DNA from: Arenibacter sp. 6A1
Lineage (GTDB): Bacteria; Bacteroidota; Bacteroidia; Flavobacteriales; Flavobacteriaceae
Length of the DNA stretch: 64,000 bases
Direction of reading: 5' to 3'
Assembly: GCF_012272855.1 (NCBI RefSeq)
Contig: NZ_JAAXCQ010000017.1
Span: forward strand, 41,340-105,339
Below the pieces are notes generated by a model. It saw only the letters and a list, made by a program, of their open reading frames with translations. It did not search any database and was not told the origin of the DNA. Of this stretch, positions 1 through 8,979 are shown in pieces. Within the stretch, counting starts at the first letter, position 1. Every line of letters starts with the position of its first letter. The position numbers and the translations under genes were made by a program.

Positions 1-50
1 AAGTGGCTTTTTTATTTTCATATCTTTGAGGAAAAGAATGTTCTACAGAA

Positions 51-1013
51 ATGAGTTTATTTAAGAAAATATTTTCTACCCAGAAAAAAGAGTCTTTAGA
101 CAAGGGTCTAGAAAAGACTAAAACCAGTTTTTTTTCAAAACTTGGTAAAGCCGTTGTTGGAAAGTCTAAAGTAGATGACGAGGTTTTAGATAGTTTAGAA
201 GAGGTTCTTGTATCGTCAGACGTAGGAGTAAATACTACCTTGAAGATCATAGATAGAATAGAGGCAAGGGTAAACCGGGATAAATACCTCGGGGTGCAGG
301 AACTCAATTTAATCCTAAGGGAAGAAATAGCGGGCTTGTTGTCGGAAACCAATTCTGGCGACGAAACCGATTACAGTATTCCAAAAGACAAGAAACCATA
401 CGTTATTATGGTGGTTGGGGTAAACGGTGTGGGTAAAACTACTACCATCGGGAAACTGGCTTATCAGTTTAAAAAGAAAGGCCTTAAAGTGGTTCTTGGT
501 GCTGCAGATACTTTTAGGGCGGCGGCTATAGATCAGTTGCAGGTATGGGCAGATCGGGTCGATGTGCCTATTGTACGTCAGGAAATGGGTAGTGATCCCG
601 CTTCGGTGGCATTCGATACCTTGAGTTCTGCCGTTTCGCAAAACGCCGATGTGGTTATTATTGACACTGCCGGAAGATTGCACAATAAGGTGAATTTGAT
701 GAATGAGCTGACCAAGGTGAAACGCGTGATGCAAAAGGTGGTAGCCGATACCCCCCACGATGTTTTATTGGTCTTGGACGGTTCTACCGGGCAAAATGCC
801 TTTGAGCAGGCTAAACAGTTTACCAAGGCAACGGAAGTTACTTCTCTTGCGGTCACTAAATTAGACGGTACGGCTAAAGGAGGCGTGGTCATCGGTATCT
901 CTGATGAATTTCAGATCCCTGTAAAATATATTGGGGTCGGAGAAGGTATCGAAGATTTACAAGTGTTCAATAAAATGGAATTTGTAGATTCCTTTTTTAG
1001 TAACAAAGCTTAA
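51..1013 (+). CDS. ftsY: Signal recognition particle receptor FtsY
   Basis: GTPase that docks ribosome-SRP complexes at the inner membrane for co-translational insertion. The 320-residue protein has the short N-terminal helical NG-type layout usual in Bacteroidota, without the long acidic A domain of E. coli. Visible GTPase motifs are the P-loop GVNGVGKT (residues 123-130), ADTFRAAA (152-159), DTAGR (205-209) and TKLDG (269-273). The ATG at 51 starts the conserved amphipathic stretch MSLFKKIF. In related genomes ftsY follows rpmB-rpmG and precedes rimO; rimO does follow here. Identification is secure. Confidence 0.97.
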   Translation: MSLFKKIFSTQKKESLDKGLEKTKTSFFSKLGKAVVGKSKVDDEVLDSLEEVLVSSDVGVNTTLKIIDRIEARVNRDKYLGVQELNLILREEIAGLLSETNSGDETDYSIPKDKKPYVIMVVGVNGVGKTTTIGKLAYQFKKKGLKVVLGAADTFRAAAIDQLQVWADRVDVPIVRQEMGSDPASVAFDTLSSAVSQNADVVIIDTAGRLHNKVNLMNELTKVKRVMQKVVADTPHDVLLVLDGSTGQNAFEQAKQFTKATEVTSLAVTKLDGTAKGGVVIGISDEFQIPVKYIGVGEGIEDLQVFNKMEFVDSFFSNKA

Positions 1014-1135
1014 AAAATATCTATTGGCATTTTGATAGCTGTCTAAAATAGATGGCTATCAAATTCAATAGCACAAGATCATGATGTTCCCCATAGAGGG
1101 AATTTCTTGTTTTTATGAGGTTCATACTGTGCTTA

Positions 1136-1215
1136 GGGCGTTCCCTCCTTCGTCGGGCGGGCTCTTCGCTATATCCCTTGCGCCGCTGCGGGGATGCCGC
1201 TGCGATCCCTAACGC
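1136..1215 (+). repeat. 80-bp GC-rich interspersed repeat, copy 1
   Basis: Begins GGGCGTTCCCT and ends TCCCTAACGC, with a GC-rich core containing GCTGCGGGGATGCCGC. Near-identical copies occur at 24275-24354 and 28047-28126 (plus), and at 3325-3404 and 38497-38576 (minus), with a divergent longer copy at 63038-63129. It is much more GC-rich than its surroundings. Confidence 0.9.
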
Positions 1216-1671
1216 AATTCCGCGGATAACAACATACTGCTTCTTGCCATATACTCTTGTTGTAATAAAGAGCATTTTTCTTTTGCTGATAACCATTGTT
1301 AGGATGGTGACTGCTAGCTTACTTCTTATTTTTTCGATTTGTTTATTGCTGTCTAACTCGGTAAAAGGGAGCTCTTGGTACTATTAAAATTGGTCTTTCT
1401 CCTGCCCGCTGCTTAGGTCTGGTGTTATAACACAGGCCGGGATTTGTATGAAAGAGAAAAATAGGCCTAAAGTTTTAAAGATGTTTTTTTAATAGAGGGG
1501 AACGCTTGTTAGGATTTTGGGGATATTTTTTTCTGGGATTGGTATGTAATTGGCGGTGCGATTCCTCCAAAACTTTCTGGGTTGAATTGATTTCAGGTCT
1601 TTAGGGGATAATAGTTTAGCCAAGAATTCATAAAAAATGCTTTAAACGAACAACAATCATTTTGCAAGTTG

Positions 1672-1679
1672 TATTTTTG
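1672..1679 (+). promoter_or_regulatory. rimO promoter -7 element
   Basis: TATTTTTG matches the Bacteroidota -7 consensus TAnnTTTG exactly, 18 bases before the rimO ATG. No good TTG was found at the -33 spacing, so only the -7 is supported. Confidence 0.5.
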
Positions 1680-1697
1680 CATATTATTTAAATAAAT

Positions 1698-2999
1698 ATG
1701 CGTACAAAGACACTTAAAAAGAATAAGATTAATATGGTAACCTTGGGGTGTTCCAAGAATTTATACGATTCAGAGGTTATCATGGGGCAGTTAAAGGCCA
1801 ATGGGAAAGATGTTGCTCATGAAGAGGAGGGGAATGTCGTTGTCATAAATACCTGTGGGTTTATAGCCAATGCCAAGGAAGAGAGTGTAAATACTATTTT
1901 AGATTATGTTCAGAAGAAGGAAGCTGGGGAAATAGATAAGGTTTTTGTTACCGGTTGTTTAAGTGAACGTTATAAGCCCGATTTACAGAAGGAAATTCCG
2001 AATGTAGATGAGTATTTTGGGACTAGCGAACTGCCAAACTTGTTAAAAGCACTAGGAGCAGATTATAAGCATGAGCTTATTGGAGAGCGTTTAACTACCA
2101 CACCAAAGAACTATGCTTATTTAAAAATAGCGGAAGGTTGCGACAGGCCTTGTTCGTTCTGTGCTATCCCATTAATGCGTGGAAAACATAAAAGTACTCC
2201 AATAGAGGATTTGGTGATAGAAGCTAATAAATTAGCCGCCAAAGGGGTAAAAGAACTAATATTGATTGCTCAAGATCTTACCTATTACGGTTTGGATCTG
2301 TATAAGAAAAGAAATTTGGCCGAACTTTTAAAGGAGTTGGTAAAGGTTGAAGGAATTGAGTGGATTAGATTGCACTACGCATTCCCTGCTGGGTTTCCTA
2401 TGGATGTACTCGAGGTAATGAACCAAGAGCCTAAAATATGTAACTATATCGATATTCCGTTACAGCATATTTCGGACGCCATTCTTAAAAGTATGCGTCG
2501 TGGAACGACTCAGGAAAAAACCACTAAATTGTTGAAGGAGTTTAGGGAGGCCGTACCTGGTATGACTATTAGGACCACTTTAATCGTTGGCTATCCTGGA
2601 GAAACCGAAGAAGACTTTCAGGTGCTGAAACAATGGGTAGAAGATATGCGTTTTGAGCGATTAGGATGTTTTACCTATAGCCACGAGGAAAATACCCATG
2701 CCTATAACTTAGAAGATAATGTTCCGGAAGAGGTGAAGCAAGAACGGGCCAATGAGATCATGGAAATTCAATCGCAAATTTCTTGGGAATTGAACCAGCA
2801 AAAAGTTGGGCAGGTCTTTAAGTGTATTATCGATCGTAAAGAAGGAAACTATTTTGTAGGACGTACGGAATTTGACTCTCCAGATGTAGATAATGAGGTG
2901 TTGATAGATGCAGCACAGCACTACGTAAAACAAGGGGAGTTTGTAGATATAAAGATTACCGAGGCAGCCGATTTTGATTTGTACGGTGAACCGGTGTAA
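1698..2999 (+). CDS. rimO: Ribosomal protein S12 methylthiotransferase RimO
   Basis: Radical-SAM enzyme that adds a methylthio group to an aspartate of ribosomal protein S12. The 433-residue protein shows the three expected parts. The N-terminal UPF0004 domain has cluster cysteines C18, C53 and C87. The radical-SAM motif CxxxCxxC is C148, C152 and C155. The C-terminal TRAM domain spans roughly 370-433. The opening MVTLGCSKNLYDSE and the segment GCDRPCSFCAIP separate it from MiaB. It has its own promoter and a strong terminator. Confidence 0.96.
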   Translation: MRTKTLKKNKINMVTLGCSKNLYDSEVIMGQLKANGKDVAHEEEGNVVVINTCGFIANAKEESVNTILDYVQKKEAGEIDKVFVTGCLSERYKPDLQKEIPNVDEYFGTSELPNLLKALGADYKHELIGERLTTTPKNYAYLKIAEGCDRPCSFCAIPLMRGKHKSTPIEDLVIEANKLAAKGVKELILIAQDLTYYGLDLYKKRNLAELLKELVKVEGIEWIRLHYAFPAGFPMDVLEVMNQEPKICNYIDIPLQHISDAILKSMRRGTTQEKTTKLLKEFREAVPGMTIRTTLIVGYPGETEEDFQVLKQWVEDMRFERLGCFTYSHEENTHAYNLEDNVPEEVKQERANEIMEIQSQISWELNQQKVGQVFKCIIDRKEGNYFVGRTEFDSPDVDNEVLIDAAQHYVKQGEFVDIKITEAADFDLYGEPV

Positions 3000-3018
3000 A
3001 TAATAATCATCAGATTAT

Positions 3019-3066
3019 AATGCCGAATAACGGCGGTAGGCATACCGTTGCTATTCGGCATTTTTC
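3019..3066 (+). terminator. rimO intrinsic terminator
   Basis: AATGCCGAATA (3019-3029) pairs with TATTCGGCATT (3052-3062), and a T-run follows, 20 bases after the rimO stop. Confidence 0.85.
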
Positions 3067-3482
3067 GTTAAACTCCTTTGTTGAATGTTCTCTCAGCTCT
3101 TTGTAAATCTGCTAGTTTGTGTACGGCCTAAAAGCTCACAAGTTATTGGGTGTGCAAAGGGGCGGTGAAAGAGACTTGGATAAAGTGGCTAGATGCTCAA
3201 AATATAGCATCAGAACCTTCAATTGGTACATCTCTGAGCTGCAATAATCCTATAGTAAGCCATTTTTAAAGCGATGAACCGTCTAATGGTCTTATCTGCA
3301 GCCTAAATAATGGTTGTTGTTTTTGCGTTAGGGATCGCAGCGGCATCCCCGCAGCAGCGCAAGGGATACAGCGAAGAGCCCGCCCGCCGAAGGAGGGAAC
3401 GCCCAAATTATAATGCCAATAGTGTGACAATTCGGTTTCTAGAATAGAATGGCCCTAGTGATAACTTTACGCCAATACAAGC
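3067..3482. other. Convergent intergenic region rimO / EamA transporter
   Basis: No gene is seen. The stretch holds a minus-strand copy of the 80-bp repeat (3325-3404), placed downstream of both flanking genes. Confidence 0.75.
3325..3404 (-). repeat. 80-bp GC-rich interspersed repeat, copy 2
   Basis: Inverted relative to copy 1. Reads GCGTTAGGGATCGC at the left and GGAGGGAACGCCC at the right, with a few substitutions in the middle (GCAGCAGCGC instead of GCAGCGGCGC). Lies between convergent gene ends. Confidence 0.9.
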
Positions 3483-4412
3483 TTAGAGGCTTGTTGTAAC
3501 CTGTTTTTTGGGGAATAAACTAATGGGTTTGTCAATAAAGGTAACCCTGATGCCAAACAATAAAATGATTCCGCCAATGACCATTTGTAAGGTAATCTCT
3601 TCATTTAAAAATATCCAAGCGAATAGTGCGGCTAGGAATGCTTGGCCCAATAGGCTTAGCGATACTCTGGTGGCACGCATATGTTTCGTGGCATAGCTGA
3701 GAAGTACCCAAGCTAATAATTGACAAACTAAGCCTTGTACGATTAATACGCCCCAGCCTATATTTGAAAAACCGCTGAAGGGCTCGCCTAAGTACCAGGA
3801 AAGTCCCGCTAAAAATATGGACGATCCCAAAAGGCTTAGCGTTAGAAAGGAAACCACATCGGTATTGCCCAGTAAGTGCTTGCTTAAGAGCAGGTATGCC
3901 GAGTAAAATACCCCCGATAAGATTCCAAAATAAAATCCGATATCGAAAGATAGATCGAGAAAAAAGCGAAACCCAACAAGGGTAATCATACCGAATAGGG
4001 CGATCATGGTTCCTATCCAGAAATTTCTAGAAGGTTTTGGGCTTAAAAAAAGAAAAGTAGCGATACCGACCCAAATAGGCGACAAATTTGTCAGTAACGA
4101 GGCTTGGGTGGCGGTAGATTCCTGAATGGCAATATTCCATACGGCAACATCGGAACCAAAGAGCGCACCGCACAAAAGTGTTAATAATAAAACCTTTGTA
4201 GACGGAATTTTAATTTTTTTCTTGATGATGGCATAGGGTAGTAGCACAGCCAAGGCAATGGCCATTCTATAAAATGCCGATATAACACCTGGGGTGTAGT
4301 TTAGCTTTACTAAAATAGGGAAAATGGCAATGCATAAAATCCCAATAAACAAGGCAATCTGAGGTTTTGTAAACATCTTTATAAATTCGGCAAAACTAGC
4401 AAAAAAACTCAC
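3483..4412 (-). CDS. EamA/DMT-family permease
   Basis: A 309-residue inner-membrane protein with about ten hydrophobic segments arranged as two repeated five-helix EamA halves, the layout of drug/metabolite transporters. The second half contains the family-typical stretch around GQAFLAALFAWIFLNEE. The substrate cannot be told from sequence. An internal start at MFTKPQIALF (residue 13) is possible. It stands alone and converges with rimO. Confidence 0.85.
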   Translation of the reverse strand: MSFFASFAEFIKMFTKPQIALFIGILCIAIFPILVKLNYTPGVISAFYRMAIALAVLLPYAIIKKKIKIPSTKVLLLTLLCGALFGSDVAVWNIAIQESTATQASLLTNLSPIWVGIATFLFLSPKPSRNFWIGTMIALFGMITLVGFRFFLDLSFDIGFYFGILSGVFYSAYLLLSKHLLGNTDVVSFLTLSLLGSSIFLAGLSWYLGEPFSGFSNIGWGVLIVQGLVCQLLAWVLLSYATKHMRATRVSLSLLGQAFLAALFAWIFLNEEITLQMVIGGIILLFGIRVTFIDKPISLFPKKQVTTSL

Positions 4413-4646
4413 AGTTTGACACGGAGAAAAATAAAATAACGTTTTTTTAATACTTTGGTTATCAGAGTATTATTGGGCTTGTTAGCGAAATCTCCATAAA
4501 ATGGAGGCTTTTGGAAGTTTCGTCCTGTTTTTTTAGATCGGTTTTTGGTGGCTCCCAATTGTGGCTTTTTGGCAAAGGAGGAGACAGTACTGCTTGGAAG
4601 GGATAAATTCTATGGATAGTGTGTAAGGGCAAAAAGGAAAAAATTC

Positions 4647-5156
4647 TTAAATGTTGACAAATTCCAATTCGGCCATGGGGATTTTTCTAAGGTCTATGGT
4701 TGTTTCATTGAGTAGAATGCCGTGTTCTAGGTAGGCCTTTAAATTGGTCAGCCAAAAGGTCCATCCGTTGCTACAGCCATAATGGATTTGAAGTTTACTT
4801 TTATCATCCGTTGGGATCTGGTCCTGATGCAATGTCAGCAATACATGGTCGTCTTGTTTTTCCATGCTAATGGTAAGCCTACAAACTTTTGCAAAAGTAA
4901 ATGCGATGGTATCTTTGCCATTGGCGCCCAAAACTTCACCGGTTTCTTCTCCCTCCCAATTATGCCATTCCCAGCGGTAATGATCGCCTGCTTCAATTTT
5001 ATCGCTTTCTCCTTTAATAATTTGTCCTTTTTTAGCGGTATAACGGGCGTCTCGCAAAAACCAAGAAGTAATGCCTTGTGGTGTGGCCCAGCACCAATAC
5101 AGTTTTTCGATTTCTGTTTTTATGTATATCTTTTTGGTAAACGATTCAAAAGCCAT
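4647..5156 (-). CDS. SRPBCC / START-like (AHSA1-type) domain protein
   Basis: A 169-residue soluble protein of the Bet v1-like SRPBCC fold. It begins with the typical strand FTKKIYIKTEIEKLYWCWATPQGITSWF and has the late WTFWLTNLKAYLEHG helix seen in AHSA1-type proteins. The fold binds hydrophobic ligands or partner proteins; no activity can be assigned. Immediately upstream (5157-5193) lies a remnant that still reads LEFDRNQ-stop, almost identical to the last codons of the serine-hydrolase-like gene 2.3 kb away. This suggests the two genes were once adjacent. Confidence 0.8.
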   Translation of the reverse strand: MAFESFTKKIYIKTEIEKLYWCWATPQGITSWFLRDARYTAKKGQIIKGESDKIEAGDHYRWEWHNWEGEETGEVLGANGKDTIAFTFAKVCRLTISMEKQDDHVLLTLHQDQIPTDDKSKLQIHYGCSNGWTFWLTNLKAYLEHGILLNETTIDLRKIPMAELEFVNI

Positions 5157-5193
5157 GAGTGTAGGTTTTATTGGTTTCGGTCAAATTCTAAAG
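5149..5193. repeat. 45-bp direct repeat flanking the GH20 gene, left copy
   Basis: Aligns without gaps to 7430-7474 with 38 of 45 identical positions, counted by eye. It spans the SRPBCC start codon and, upstream of it on the minus strand, codons LEFDRNQ-stop. Confidence 0.75.
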
Positions 5194-5514
5194 CATCTTT
5201 TTTTCTTAAAGATACCTCTTTCATTACTAAAAAAATAGTAGGGATTAACATTCTCTACCTCATTAATAGGGTCGAGCTATGTAGGTTATATCGATAAGCG
5301 GTTGGTAGCGGTGGCTTCTTTTATGGTAGGTCGGGAGATATCTTTAGGGGTTAGGAGAATAAAAACTGGTAAACAATAAGGGTGTTCACTGAAAATCTCA
5401 TCTTTTTTTGTGTCTGAAGTTTTGGGGTAAAAAAAATAGAATATACTAAAAAGCGGGAAATCCTTCTAGGAAATCCCGCTTTAAAAAATGTTTGTCGATT
5501 ACTACTATTGCCGA
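5157..5514. other. Intergenic region SRPBCC gene / GH20 gene
   Basis: 358 bases. It holds most of the left direct repeat, a vestige of a gene tail, and the GH20 terminator. No intact gene is seen. Confidence 0.7.
5448..5482 (-). terminator. GH20 hexosaminidase terminator
   Basis: AAAGCGGGA (5450-5458) pairs with TCCCGCTTT (5474-5482). On the minus strand the hairpin is followed by a T-run, 33 bases after the hexosaminidase stop. Confidence 0.8.
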
Positions 5515-7164
5515 TTATTGAACCTGTGATTCCGCTTCAGTTTTTGCATTGTCTTCGTAGTAATTGATGCCTAGGTTTTTCCAGTGTTTCTGCATTTTCT
5601 TAAGAGCCACTTTAAAACTTTCAAAGTCCTTGTTTTCAAGAGGTGTCCAACCTACCTCTGCGTAGGCAGCAATTCTAGGGAAAGTTTGTCTTTCAACATC
5701 TGAATGGGTCGGTGTCCATTCACTCCACATTTGGCAGCCTAAACCATAAATATTTTCATGATATTGTTCTTCCAAGCCTTCAGGAATAGGGTCAAAACTA
5801 TAAGCTTTCTCTAAAGGAATATTTTCATGGCTATAATCTAAATAGGTGTTGCTATGGAGCGAATTCACAATTCCATAACCTTTTTTAGCAGCATCTTGCG
5901 CCAAGGCTAGGTCTCCTTTCCAGAAATGTACTACCACGTTCTTAGCCAATTCCGTTTCGGCCTCTTTATCATCTTTCTTTTCTTCAAAGCCTTTGTGAAT
6001 GTTTTTGCCCATAATTTCGTTCCAACCCATCATTCTACGCCCATGCTCTTCAATAAATTTTGAAATGTTGTTGGTAAATTGAATTTGTAAATCGGCAGGA
6101 GTGTTAATATTATTCTCCTTCATATACTTTTGAACATGTTTGCTTTCTTCCCATACTTTATACCCTACTTCATCACCTCCTATATGAATGACTTCAGAAG
6201 GGAACAATTCAAATACCTCTAACAAAACATCTTTAATAAATTGAATAACCTCGGGTTTTGTAACGTCATAATTATCATATAAACGTCCAAATTTCACTGG
6301 TACATCTATATCTACACCCGCTGTTCCTAACCATGTATAAGCGGCTATGGCAGCACTCGAGTGTCCGGGCATTTCAATTTCAGGAACTACAGTAATATTT
6401 CTTTCAGCTGCGTAGGCAACGATATTTTTTATCTGTTCTTGGGTATAAAACCCTCCGTGAGGTTCTCCGGAAGTTTTTCCGCTTTTCCAAGTTTCAATTT
6501 CAGAATCGGAACGGAACGCGCCAACTTCTGTTAATAACGGATATTTTTTAATTTCGATTCGCCAACCCGCATCATCTACCAAATGCCAATGAAAAACATT
6601 CATTTTTAATAAAGCCATTTGATCTAGCATCTGTTTTACAAACTCCTCTCCATGGAAATAACGTGACTCGTCAAGCATATAAGCACGCCACTTAAAACGC
6701 GGATTGTCTTTAATTGTAACCGACGGCACCAAATATTGAGGCTCCTTCGTTTCTTCCGAAACTTCTTTAGAAAACAATTGTTTTAAAGTTTGTACGCCAT
6801 AAAAATATCCTGCGTCATCATTGGCCTTAATAGTGATGTTCTTTGGGGTTGCAATTAACTCGTAAGCCTCTGGCTCTAAGTTGTCTGCTTTTTCAAAATT
6901 AACAGAGCCCGAATTTTCGGTTAATTCTAAATTAAACCCAGTCTCCTGATTTATAAAAGATTTGAGGTCATTGCTGGCATTTTGCTGCTCTTTAGAAGTA
7001 GTACTTATAGTTAAGCCGTCTTTAAATGCAAAAGATTCCTCTGCTAAAACAAGGGAAACAGGTTTTGGTAAGATTGATATTTCTGATGCAGAGAATGTTT
7101 TGTTTTTTTCGGTACAACTTAATACCGTTAAAACTAGTATTAGACAGCAGGCTTTTAATTTCAT
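5515..7164 (-). CDS. GH20 beta-N-acetylhexosaminidase lipoprotein
   Basis: Exo-acting enzyme that removes terminal beta-linked GlcNAc/GalNAc by substrate-assisted catalysis. The 549-residue protein has a lipobox ending at Cys17 (VLTVLSC), a GH20b-like N-terminal domain (about 28-150) and a TIM-barrel from about 155. The catalytic Asp-Glu pair is D331-E332 in HIGGDEVGYKVW, and the substrate-binding motif FHWHLVDDAGWR is at 191-202. It is probably anchored in a membrane, acting in the periplasm or at the cell surface on chitooligosaccharides or peptidoglycan-like sugars. The gene stands alone between imperfect 45-bp direct repeats, so it looks inserted between the serine-hydrolase-like and SRPBCC genes. 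Confidence 0.95.
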   Translation of the reverse strand: MKLKACCLILVLTVLSCTEKNKTFSASEISILPKPVSLVLAEESFAFKDGLTISTTSKEQQNASNDLKSFINQETGFNLELTENSGSVNFEKADNLEPEAYELIATPKNITIKANDDAGYFYGVQTLKQLFSKEVSEETKEPQYLVPSVTIKDNPRFKWRAYMLDESRYFHGEEFVKQMLDQMALLKMNVFHWHLVDDAGWRIEIKKYPLLTEVGAFRSDSEIETWKSGKTSGEPHGGFYTQEQIKNIVAYAAERNITVVPEIEMPGHSSAAIAAYTWLGTAGVDIDVPVKFGRLYDNYDVTKPEVIQFIKDVLLEVFELFPSEVIHIGGDEVGYKVWEESKHVQKYMKENNINTPADLQIQFTNNISKFIEEHGRRMMGWNEIMGKNIHKGFEEKKDDKEAETELAKNVVVHFWKGDLALAQDAAKKGYGIVNSLHSNTYLDYSHENIPLEKAYSFDPIPEGLEEQYHENIYGLGCQMWSEWTPTHSDVERQTFPRIAAYAEVGWTPLENKDFESFKVALKKMQKHWKNLGINYYEDNAKTEAESQVQ

Positions 7165-7227
7165 TTTTAGGTTTTTTTGATGTTATTTTAAGCCATAAAT
7201 TTATATCATATTATTGGATTTACCTTA

Positions 7228-7235
7228 CAAAAATA
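7228..7235 (-). promoter_or_regulatory. GH20 promoter -7 element
   Basis: TATTTTTG on the minus strand matches TAnnTTTG, 63 bases before the GH20 ATG. No clear -33. Confidence 0.4.
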
Positions 7236-7429
7236 TAAATCTGCTTTATGATTTCTTTGTATTTTATTTCTGGCTAGGGTGTTCTCTATTGTAAATTATT
7301 AATCCTATGATGGCATAACGGTACCATTAAATGGACTATTGCTTCCCTAGTTTCATAGAATTCATCATTAAAATATCTTACCGTAGTTGTTAAAAATGAT
7401 GCGGTCCTTTAAAAATAAAAAAGACTTTA

Positions 7430-7474
7430 AAAGCCATGAGTTTTAGAGTTATTGGTTTCGGTTAACTTCTAAAG
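7430..7474. repeat. 45-bp direct repeat flanking the GH20 gene, right copy
   Basis: Pairs with 5149-5193. On the minus strand it carries the last codons LEVNRNQ-stop of the serine-hydrolase-like gene, followed by a vestigial ATGGCTTTT that matches the SRPBCC start. Confidence 0.75.
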
Positions 7475-8579
7475 TGTAAACCTCCAGTGCTAATTGGGTA
7501 AGGAAAGGTATTTTTAAAGTATCATGGGGTGTAAGGGAATCATTAAGGATATGGTTTTTAGTATCCAAAATAGTAGCGTTCAACATAAATTCTACTTTGT
7601 TGGTGCTGTCTTTAATATAGGTGTAATTGGTAAAAGTATGGTAGTCATGGCTGCTTTTATGGTAAACCGCTATCTTGTTAAGATCGGCCTCTTTGGTTTG
7701 CATGGATAAAAAGTTCAAGGGTTCAACCACTGAAGGGCTTTTTTCTGTGGTTGCTTGGACCTGCATGGCCTTCCGGAGAAAATGGTACTGTTCTGTGCTA
7801 AGGTTAAATTGTTGGTGTGCTGGAAAATTATCGGGAAAAAAGATTCTTTTTAATACCTGATTTTGGGCTTCGAGGGGGAAATAATTGTGAAGACTAAGAT
7901 CAATAGGTGCTTCTGTTGATGAATCGCCCTCGGTATGGGAATTCACTCTCCTTGTCCTTGGGAGGTTTAAAGCTAAGGGAGGGGTGTTTATGCTTGGGCC
8001 TAATGGCGTGGTAGTGCTGTCGTTAAGGTAGGCTATTATAGGTTTTGTGGTAAGCTCAAAGGCATTTGTTGGCGACAACCTATGGGAGATACGTACAGGA
8101 AAAATTTCTTTATTCCTTAGGGCGTTGTTAATCCTATCCTGTCCTAAAAATTCAAAAAGTCTGTCATTGGCTTCGTTGTCATGATGGATGAGAATTTTTG
8201 TGATCTCATTGGCAAAAGTAGTTTCTATAGTGTCGCCTTCGATGTAAAAACGAGAATGCAAGTCCAGCTTGTCCAATTCGTTAAGTTTTTCCAAACTCAG
8301 CACTGCAGTAAGCAGCCCAACCGTATTTCCTGGATAAAAGTAGGCTTGTTGATTTGTTTGGAAATCGTAATCCTTAAATGAAACGCTGTCCTTATACCTG
8401 GTTATCCGTGTATAGCGTATCTGTAGGTCGTAATGCGAAACGCTATCCATAACCCTTTTAATAGTTGGGTCTGTGGTCGATAGGGCGTTTTCTAAAATGT
8501 TTTTCTGTGGGATGTCCTCGGCACATGAAAATAGGAATGACGCTAATAAAAAACCTGCGAAAAGAGTCCTTTTGGTCAT
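7449..8579 (-). CDS. Serine-hydrolase (beta-lactamase class A-like) lipoprotein lacking catalytic residues
   Basis: A 376-residue lipoprotein (lipobox LFSC, Cys19). It resembles the Bacteroidota serine-hydrolase family with a penicillin-binding/beta-lactamase fold: the segment VLSLEKLNELDKLD follows the position of the SxxK helix, and HHDNEANDRLFEFLGQD matches the SDN region. The catalytic signature is gone. SxxK has become N85-T-V-G88, the serine of SDN is H133, and no KTG/KSG motif is apparent (KSSHDYH is the nearest). It is therefore probably a non-catalytic binding protein. It overlaps the right 45-bp repeat at its 3' end. A small conserved gene lies just upstream in the same operon. Confidence 0.7.
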   Translation of the reverse strand: MTKRTLFAGFLLASFLFSCAEDIPQKNILENALSTTDPTIKRVMDSVSHYDLQIRYTRITRYKDSVSFKDYDFQTNQQAYFYPGNTVGLLTAVLSLEKLNELDKLDLHSRFYIEGDTIETTFANEITKILIHHDNEANDRLFEFLGQDRINNALRNKEIFPVRISHRLSPTNAFELTTKPIIAYLNDSTTTPLGPSINTPPLALNLPRTRRVNSHTEGDSSTEAPIDLSLHNYFPLEAQNQVLKRIFFPDNFPAHQQFNLSTEQYHFLRKAMQVQATTEKSPSVVEPLNFLSMQTKEADLNKIAVYHKSSHDYHTFTNYTYIKDSTNKVEFMLNATILDTKNHILNDSLTPHDTLKIPFLTQLALEVYTLEVNRNQ

Positions 8580-8597
8580 ATGCCTTGTCTAAAACTT

Positions 8598-8843
8598 TTA
8601 TTCAGAAGAATACACTTCTCCTCGGTGTGGTTTTAAGGCATCCCGGACGGCAATCATTTCTGATTCATGTACGACAAGATAAGCGATGGAGTGCATATCG
8701 TTTAGGTCCTTAAATCCAGTAATATTAAGGGCTAGGTTTTCAGCGGTAATGTACTCCTCGAGATGAATGCGGTGATGTTCCGCTGTTTTTAAGGCAGATG
8801 GCCCCCTAAAATCCCAGATTAATTTTATTTTTCTTTCATTCAT
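8598..8843 (-). CDS. Small conserved hypothetical protein (81 aa)
   Basis: An acidic/basic mixed 81-residue protein beginning MNERKIKLIWDFRGPSALKTAEHH, without signal peptide or membrane segment. I recognise no domain with a known function. Its composition is gene-like: it fills the space neatly and ends 18 bases before the serine-hydrolase-like gene, suggesting co-transcription. The three His residues at 23, 24 and 27 are noticeable but prove nothing. Confidence 0.65.
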   Translation of the reverse strand: MNERKIKLIWDFRGPSALKTAEHHRIHLEEYITAENLALNITGFKDLNDMHSIAYLVVHESEMIAVRDALKPHRGEVYSSE

Positions 8844-8945
8844 GCGATAAAAGTACCAATCATAGGTGAATTTGCAATGCTAATGGCCGTTATTTGCCGT
8901 AAATATTCTGTTAAATATAATTTTTTTTTATTAAAAAAAGTGAAC

Positions 8946-8975
8946 TTGCACAGGATTGCTGAATTGTTAATTTTG
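8946..8975 (+). promoter_or_regulatory. Promoter of the periplasmic PPIase operon
   Basis: TTG (8946-8948), 19 bases, then TAATTTTG (8968-8975): a full match to the Bacteroidota promoter. The predicted transcription start falls at or beside the annotated ATG at 8980, implying a leaderless or nearly leaderless mRNA. Confidence 0.7.
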
Positions 8976-8979
8976 CTAT

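Larger units (their letters stand above)
1014..1697. other. Intergenic region ftsY-rimO with an interspersed repeat
   Basis: 684 bases with no credible gene. A hairpin TTTGATAGC/GCTATCAAA lies at 1031-1063 just after ftsY but has no T-run. The 80-bp repeat (1136-1215) takes up the middle. The small open frames here overlap the repeat and have no family resemblance. The rimO promoter -7 lies at the right end. Confidence 0.8.

Noticed and set aside
1115..1387. Open frame overlapping the 80-bp repeat
   Set aside because: Its codons come mostly from the repeat; the same frame appears in other copies of the repeat and has no protein family.
5182..5297. Intact small gene before the SRPBCC gene
   Set aside because: The short frame ending LEFDRNQ is explained as the leftover of the serine-hydrolase tail.
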